DNA from: an uncultured Verrucomicrobiota bacterium
GTDB taxonomy: Bacteria > Verrucomicrobiota > Kiritimatiellia > CAIVKH01
Length of the DNA stretch: 64,000 nt
Reading direction: 5' to 3'
Assembly (NCBI GenBank): GCA_937996795.1
Contig: CALKUH010000030.1
Coordinates: 40,249-104,248 of the forward strand
The notes beneath the pieces were generated by a model. It worked only from the letters and a program-made list of their open reading frames with translations, made no database searches and was not told where the DNA came from. Positions 60,260 through 64,000 of this stretch are shown here, piece after piece (the first letter of the stretch is position 1; the number at the start of each line of letters is the position of its first letter). The position numbers and the translations under genes were made by a program.

Positions 60260-62425
60260 ATGTCTGAATCGCATCGCAACCCCGTGCCGACCGCCGACGA
60301 GCAAACGGAACCCTGGTTTCTCGCCCAGCTTGAGAAGAAGAATCTGGAGGCGCCGTTCTGGGTCGAGTGCCTGCGCGTGCTGCGCGATGCCGGCCGGGCC
60401 GCGGAGGCGGAGCAGCGCGCCGAGGTCGTCCAGGACACGCTCGCGGAGCGGAAACAGTTTGACGGCGCGCTCGAGTTGCTGCACCTGCGCGCGCGCTGGG
60501 CCGCGCTGGAGGGCCGGACGGGCGTGAATTGGGCCGACGAGGCGGCGGATGTGCTGGGGTCGGAGTGGGAACAGAAGGCGCAGGTCACCGAGTCGGGCTT
60601 CGATCGAAACATTTCGCCGGTCGAGGCGATCCGCCGCCTGCGCATGCTCGTCGGCCTCAAGGAAGGCGTGCTGGTGTTCGACCGCACATGGGGGCTCGGC
60701 GTGGTGAATCGCGTGGATGCCTTCAACAAGAAGGTCGAAATTGATTTCGAGCGCCGCGCGGGTCACCAGCTGTCGTTCAGCTACGCGGCGGAAATTCTCC
60801 AGCGCGTGGGAGACGACCACCTGCTGGTCTGGAAGAAGCGGCGCGGCGACGAACTGCGCGCGCTGGTGCAGGAGAAGCCCGCCGAGGTTGTGCGCATGGC
60901 GCTCCGCAGCTTCGGTCCGCTGACGGTCACCCAACTTCAAACCGCGCTCACGAACGGCATCGTGCCCGAGCCCGCGTGGAAAGGCTTCTGGGAGTCGGCG
61001 CGCAAGAAACTCAAGGCGGACAAGGACGTGCACCTGCCCGCCGGACGCACCGAGCCGCTGCGCGTGCTGGAGGGCAACGAGTCCCAGCAGGACCAGTGGT
61101 ACGAAACCTTCGCCCGCGAGCGCGACATCACCCGGGTGGTCGCCGCGCTCGAGGAACTGGCCGGGCGGAAGACGATCCCGGCCTTCACCGAATCGCAGCG
61201 GGCGATCCTCGGCGACCGCCTCGCCTTTGCCCTCAAGGGCGCGACGAGCCAGGACCTCGCGACGCCCGCGCGCCTCGTGATGGCGGCGCAGACGCTGAAA
61301 CTCGACGATCGTCTTGATCCGGCGCGCGTGCCTGACTTTTTTCAGGGCCGCGTGTTTGACGAGACGCTGCGCCAGCTGCCGGCGCGCCCCCTCCGCTCGT
61401 TCCTTCGTTACCTGCAGGCGCGCAACGCCGAGGGCCTGCTTGCGCTGCTGCTCGCCCGGCTCGACCGCTTCGAGATCGGCATCCTCAACGAGGCGATGCT
61501 GTACCTCGACGAGACCGGCCACGAGGCCGAGGCCGCCGCGAAGATCAAACAGGGCTTCGACGCCCGCGCGCCCAGCCTCGAAATCCTGAGCTGGCTCTCC
61601 CGCAACATGGAGAAGATCGACGCCTGGTCGCTGGGCACGCATTCCGTGGTCGTGTCGCTGATGATCTCCGCCGCTGAACTCGAGGCGTCGGGCGAGCGCC
61701 TGAAGGCCCAGAACCAGTTGCGCGAGCGCTTCGCCAAGCCCGAGTGGCTGAAGGCCGTCATCGCGCCGATGAGCCGCGTGGAGGTCGAGAACATGCTGCT
61801 CGACATCAAGGAGTCCACCGGCTGGCCCGCGCTCGACCGCGCGTCCATCCTGGGCCAGCTCGTGAAGCTGGAGCCCGAACTCGCGCCGCTGCTCGCCGCG
61901 CGCGACAGCGAGCCCACGGCCTCCCGCGGGCCCGTCACCTCCCAGCGCAGTTTCCGCGAGCGCCAGAAGCAACTCGACCAGATCGTCACGATCGAGATTC
62001 CGAAGGTCGCCAAGGACATCGCCATCGCGCGCAGCTACGGCGATTTGCGGGAGAACCACGAATACAAGGCCGCGAAGGAGGCGCAGACCATCCTGTTCCG
62101 CCGCCGCGACGAGTTGATGCAGGAGTTGCGCCGCGTGGCGCCCAGCGATTTCCGCGGCTTTACGGCGGAGAAGGCGGGCGTGGCCACGACGGTCACGATT
62201 GAATACGCCGACGCGAAGCGCGAGACGTACCACATCCTCGGCGCGTGGGACGGCGACACGACGCGGAACATCATTTCCTCCACCTCCAAGATGGCGGAGG
62301 CGTTGATGGGCCACGTGCCCGGCGAGCAGATCACGGTGCCCTCCGAGCATGGCGAAGCCTCGGTGCGCGTGGTGTCCGTGGCGAACCTGCCCGAAGAGAT
62401 CCTCGCGTGGATTAATCAGGAATAA
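60260..62425 (+). CDS. greA: Long GreA-type transcription factor (PVC form)
   Basis: The 721-residue protein ends in a GreA-like unit. The coiled-coil acidic tip is AIARSYGDLRENHEYKAAKE (~595-615), and the FKBP-like end is VPGEQITVPSEHGEASVRVV. GreA rescues stalled RNA polymerase by stimulating transcript cleavage. The first ~570 residues are an extra helical region with a KOW/CarD-like segment, VLVFDRTWGLGVVNRVDAFN (~135). Chlamydial GreA proteins have similar length, a PVC trait. I chose ATG 60260 (MSESHRNPVP). Confidence 0.9.
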   Translation: MSESHRNPVPTADEQTEPWFLAQLEKKNLEAPFWVECLRVLRDAGRAAEAEQRAEVVQDTLAERKQFDGALELLHLRARWAALEGRTGVNWADEAADVLGSEWEQKAQVTESGFDRNISPVEAIRRLRMLVGLKEGVLVFDRTWGLGVVNRVDAFNKKVEIDFERRAGHQLSFSYAAEILQRVGDDHLLVWKKRRGDELRALVQEKPAEVVRMALRSFGPLTVTQLQTALTNGIVPEPAWKGFWESARKKLKADKDVHLPAGRTEPLRVLEGNESQQDQWYETFARERDITRVVAALEELAGRKTIPAFTESQRAILGDRLAFALKGATSQDLATPARLVMAAQTLKLDDRLDPARVPDFFQGRVFDETLRQLPARPLRSFLRYLQARNAEGLLALLLARLDRFEIGILNEAMLYLDETGHEAEAAAKIKQGFDARAPSLEILSWLSRNMEKIDAWSLGTHSVVVSLMISAAELEASGERLKAQNQLRERFAKPEWLKAVIAPMSRVEVENMLLDIKESTGWPALDRASILGQLVKLEPELAPLLAARDSEPTASRGPVTSQRSFRERQKQLDQIVTIEIPKVAKDIAIARSYGDLRENHEYKAAKEAQTILFRRRDELMQELRRVAPSDFRGFTAEKAGVATTVTIEYADAKRETYHILGAWDGDTTRNIISSTSKMAEALMGHVPGEQITVPSEHGEASVRVVSVANLPEEILAWINQE

Positions 62426-62431
62426 TGGCGC

Positions 62432-62926
62432 ATGGAGGAGCTGATCCAGCAGTTCCTGCAGCGGGACGCCGGGCCGGTCGTCCAGTTCATCAAATATGCC
62501 CTCGCGGGCGGCGTGGCGACGGGCGTCGACATGCTGTGTTTCTTCCTGCTTGCGTGGCGCGTGTTCCCCGCGCTGCGCGAAAACGATCCCGTCGTGACGC
62601 GGCTGGGCCTGATCGTCCGCCATGTGGAGGAGGAGGATCGTTCGCGCCGCTTCATCCTCTGCACGGCGTTCGCGTTTCTATGCTCCAACCTGACCGCGTA
62701 TGTGCTGAACATCCTCTGGGTCTTTGAGCCCGGTCGCTACGCGTGGTATGTCGAGATGGCCTTGTTCTACGCCGTTTCGGGGATCAGCATCGTGCTCGGC
62801 ACGGCGCTGGGGTGGGCGATGATCCGGTTCCTGCACGTGAGCACGAGCGCGTCGTATGCGGGCAAGTTGATCGCCTCGCTGCTGATCAACTACGTGTGCC
62901 GGAAATATTTCGTCTTCAAAGGGTGA
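62432..62926 (+). CDS. GtrA-like membrane protein
   Basis: The 164-residue protein has four membrane helices with the GtrA beginning FIKYALAGGVATGVDMLCFF and the end ASLLINYVCRKYFVFKG. GtrA proteins are thought to help lipid-linked sugars cross the membrane, but roles vary. A hydrophilic insertion (LRENDPVVTRLGLIVRHVEE) between helices 1 and 2 is longer than usual. It starts six bases after greA. Confidence 0.87.
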   Translation: MEELIQQFLQRDAGPVVQFIKYALAGGVATGVDMLCFFLLAWRVFPALRENDPVVTRLGLIVRHVEEEDRSRRFILCTAFAFLCSNLTAYVLNILWVFEPGRYAWYVEMALFYAVSGISIVLGTALGWAMIRFLHVSTSASYAGKLIASLLINYVCRKYFVFKG

Positions 62927-62932
62927 CCGATC

Positions 62933-64000
62933 ATGCGGGTGGGTGCGCAGACGCTGGCGGGGTGGGGGGTCGCGGTGGCGGCCGCGTGTGTATTCGCGGC
63001 GACGGCGTCGCGCGACGTCGATCCGGAGCTCAGCGCGCCGCTGCTGGCCGATCTGCTCCGGCTGAGCCCGTTCCCGTCGATGGAATATCCCGTGTGGTCG
63101 TGGATCGCCCGCGCGCTCGCGGGCGTGGCGGGTCCCGCGTTCCCCCATGTGCTCTCGCTGTTCTCCGCCGCATGCGGCGCGCTCGTTGTCGGCTTGCTGT
63201 ATTTCCTCGTGCGCGACAGCCTGCGCGAGACCGAGGTGCTGCGCCACGCGCCGTTGCTGCCGGTCGCGGCGGGCCTTTCAGCGTCGGTCTTCCTGCTCGT
63301 GAGCATGCCGTTCTGGATGGCCGCCAGCCGGCCGCACCCCGCGCCGTTCGACCTCGCATTGCTGCTCGGGGCGCTGCGCTTGTTGCAGGGCTATGCGTTG
63401 CACGCGAAGCCGTGGCGCCTCCACGCGTTCGCGCTGCTGTATGGCGTGGGTATCGCGGAACTGGCGACGTTCCTGCTCTTCCTGCCCGCGATCGGCCTGT
63501 TCGCGCTCTACCTGATGTGGCGCAACCGCCACCTGACGGCCCGCATCCTGCTGGCCGCGCTCGGCTGCGGCGCGCTCGGCGTGTCGCTGTTCTTCGCCGG
63601 GGTCGCGGACTATTTCCGCCTGCCCGCCGCCGCCTGGCGCGAGGCGTCGTCCTACACCGACATGCTGATGTTCCAGTTGCTCGACCGGAAGCGACTGCTG
63701 CTCGGCAGCATCCCGCGCCACGGCTGGCTGCTCCTGTTCATGGGCACGCTGCTGCCGTGGGCCGCGGCGTGGATGGCGATGCGCCGGCACCGCGGCTGGG
63801 GCGGCAGCCCGAGCGTGCTCCTCCTCTACGCGGTCCTGCTCGGCATCACGCTCGTGGTCCTCTTCAACGGACCGGTCGCCCCGTGGCGCGTGCTCGGCAG
63901 CCAGCCCTTCCTCGTCACGCCCTATGTGCTGGCCGCGACGACCTACGGCTATCTCGCCGCGCGCTTTGGCACGATGGCCGTCCAGCGCCTCGCGCGTTTC
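62933..64000 (+). CDS. Polytopic membrane protein (3' end outside window)
   Basis: An ORF starts at ATG 62933, seven bases after the GtrA-like gene, and runs open to the window edge (356 codons). It encodes many hydrophobic helices (GWGVAVAAACVFAATA, VLSLFSAACGALVVGLLYFL, LHAFALLYGVGIAELATFLL). The spacing of helices and short loops resembles DUF2723/protein-O-mannosyltransferase-like GT-C proteins, but no decisive motif is seen. It could be a glycosyltransferase or another transporter. Confidence 0.6.
   Translation, partial: MRVGAQTLAGWGVAVAAACVFAATASRDVDPELSAPLLADLLRLSPFPSMEYPVWSWIARALAGVAGPAFPHVLSLFSAACGALVVGLLYFLVRDSLRETEVLRHAPLLPVAAGLSASVFLLVSMPFWMAASRPHPAPFDLALLLGALRLLQGYALHAKPWRLHAFALLYGVGIAELATFLLFLPAIGLFALYLMWRNRHLTARILLAALGCGALGVSLFFAGVADYFRLPAAAWREASSYTDMLMFQLLDRKRLLLGSIPRHGWLLLFMGTLLPWAAAWMAMRRHRGWGGSPSVLLLYAVLLGITLVVLFNGPVAPWRVLGSQPFLVTPYVLAATTYGYLAARFGTMAVQRLARF

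Overview
The window is about 64 kb of GC-rich bacterial chromosome, packed with genes and mostly housekeeping. I see no phage, insertion sequence or CRISPR array. Several traits point to the PVC group (Planctomycetes-Verrucomicrobia-Chlamydiae): a GreA of about 720 residues with a long N-terminal extension, as in Chlamydia; two tandem membrane pyrophosphatases, one resembling the sodium-type pumps of Bacteroides and Akkermansia; and zinc-binding forms of S14, S4, L28 and L36. My best guess is a Kiritimatiellota/Verrucomicrobiota-like organism. That placement is inference, since no rRNA gene is present.

Region 1 (1-12.5 kb) is the distal S10, spc and alpha ribosomal operon, from rplV to rplQ, with secY, adk, map, infA, rpmJ and rpoA in conventional order. 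It closes with a clear intrinsic terminator. Two departures stand out: a coiled-coil gene occupies the place of rpsS ahead of rplV, and rpmD (L30) is missing between rpsE and rplO. Region 2 (12.5-24 kb) holds an orphan pair of peptide-ABC ATPases, an AlkD-like repair protein, the tgt-yajC-secDF-recJ cluster, rpmB-gltA, a TPR protein, a zeta-toxin-like toxin-antitoxin pair and tRNA-Glu. Region 3 (24-36 kb) holds leuB-asd, an M50 protease, a CsgG-like secreted protein, a TPR lipoprotein, a 32-residue bS22/COX24-like ribosomal protein, hisG, a hydratase-dUTPase pair and trxB-ABC exporter-yjbQ.

Region 4 (36-46.7 kb) is mainly minus-strand. It has a tightly overlapped operon (phoH, a degenerate and an intact endonuclease/exonuclease/phosphatase paralogue, and a sodium/solute symporter), then corA, a zinc-ribbon membrane protein, and a second overlapped operon (nucleotide-sugar dehydrogenase, glutamine amidotransferase, crcB). 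A secreted LamG protein follows. Region 5 (47-64 kb) has leuS, tandem hppA genes, a TMTC-like TPR membrane protein, tRNA-Phe, two divergent PTS EIIA-type regulators, an AMMECR1-Memo pair, the long greA, a GtrA protein and the start of another membrane protein.

The most notable non-coding signal is a palindromic motif, consensus GTTTTTACAGACGTTGTAAA. It occurs as two or three copies in front of three unrelated transcription units (the peptide ABC ATPases, leuB-asd and the nucleotide-sugar dehydrogenase), with about 31-32 bp between copies. It looks like an undescribed regulon operator. A second theme is a set of short repeats with a period near 7 bp, each locus with a different sequence, sitting at gene ends. 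One of them, a perfect fourfold GGTCACC, lies inside the leuS reading frame. Degenerate copies in the reverse orientation span the stop codons of asd and its convergent neighbour.
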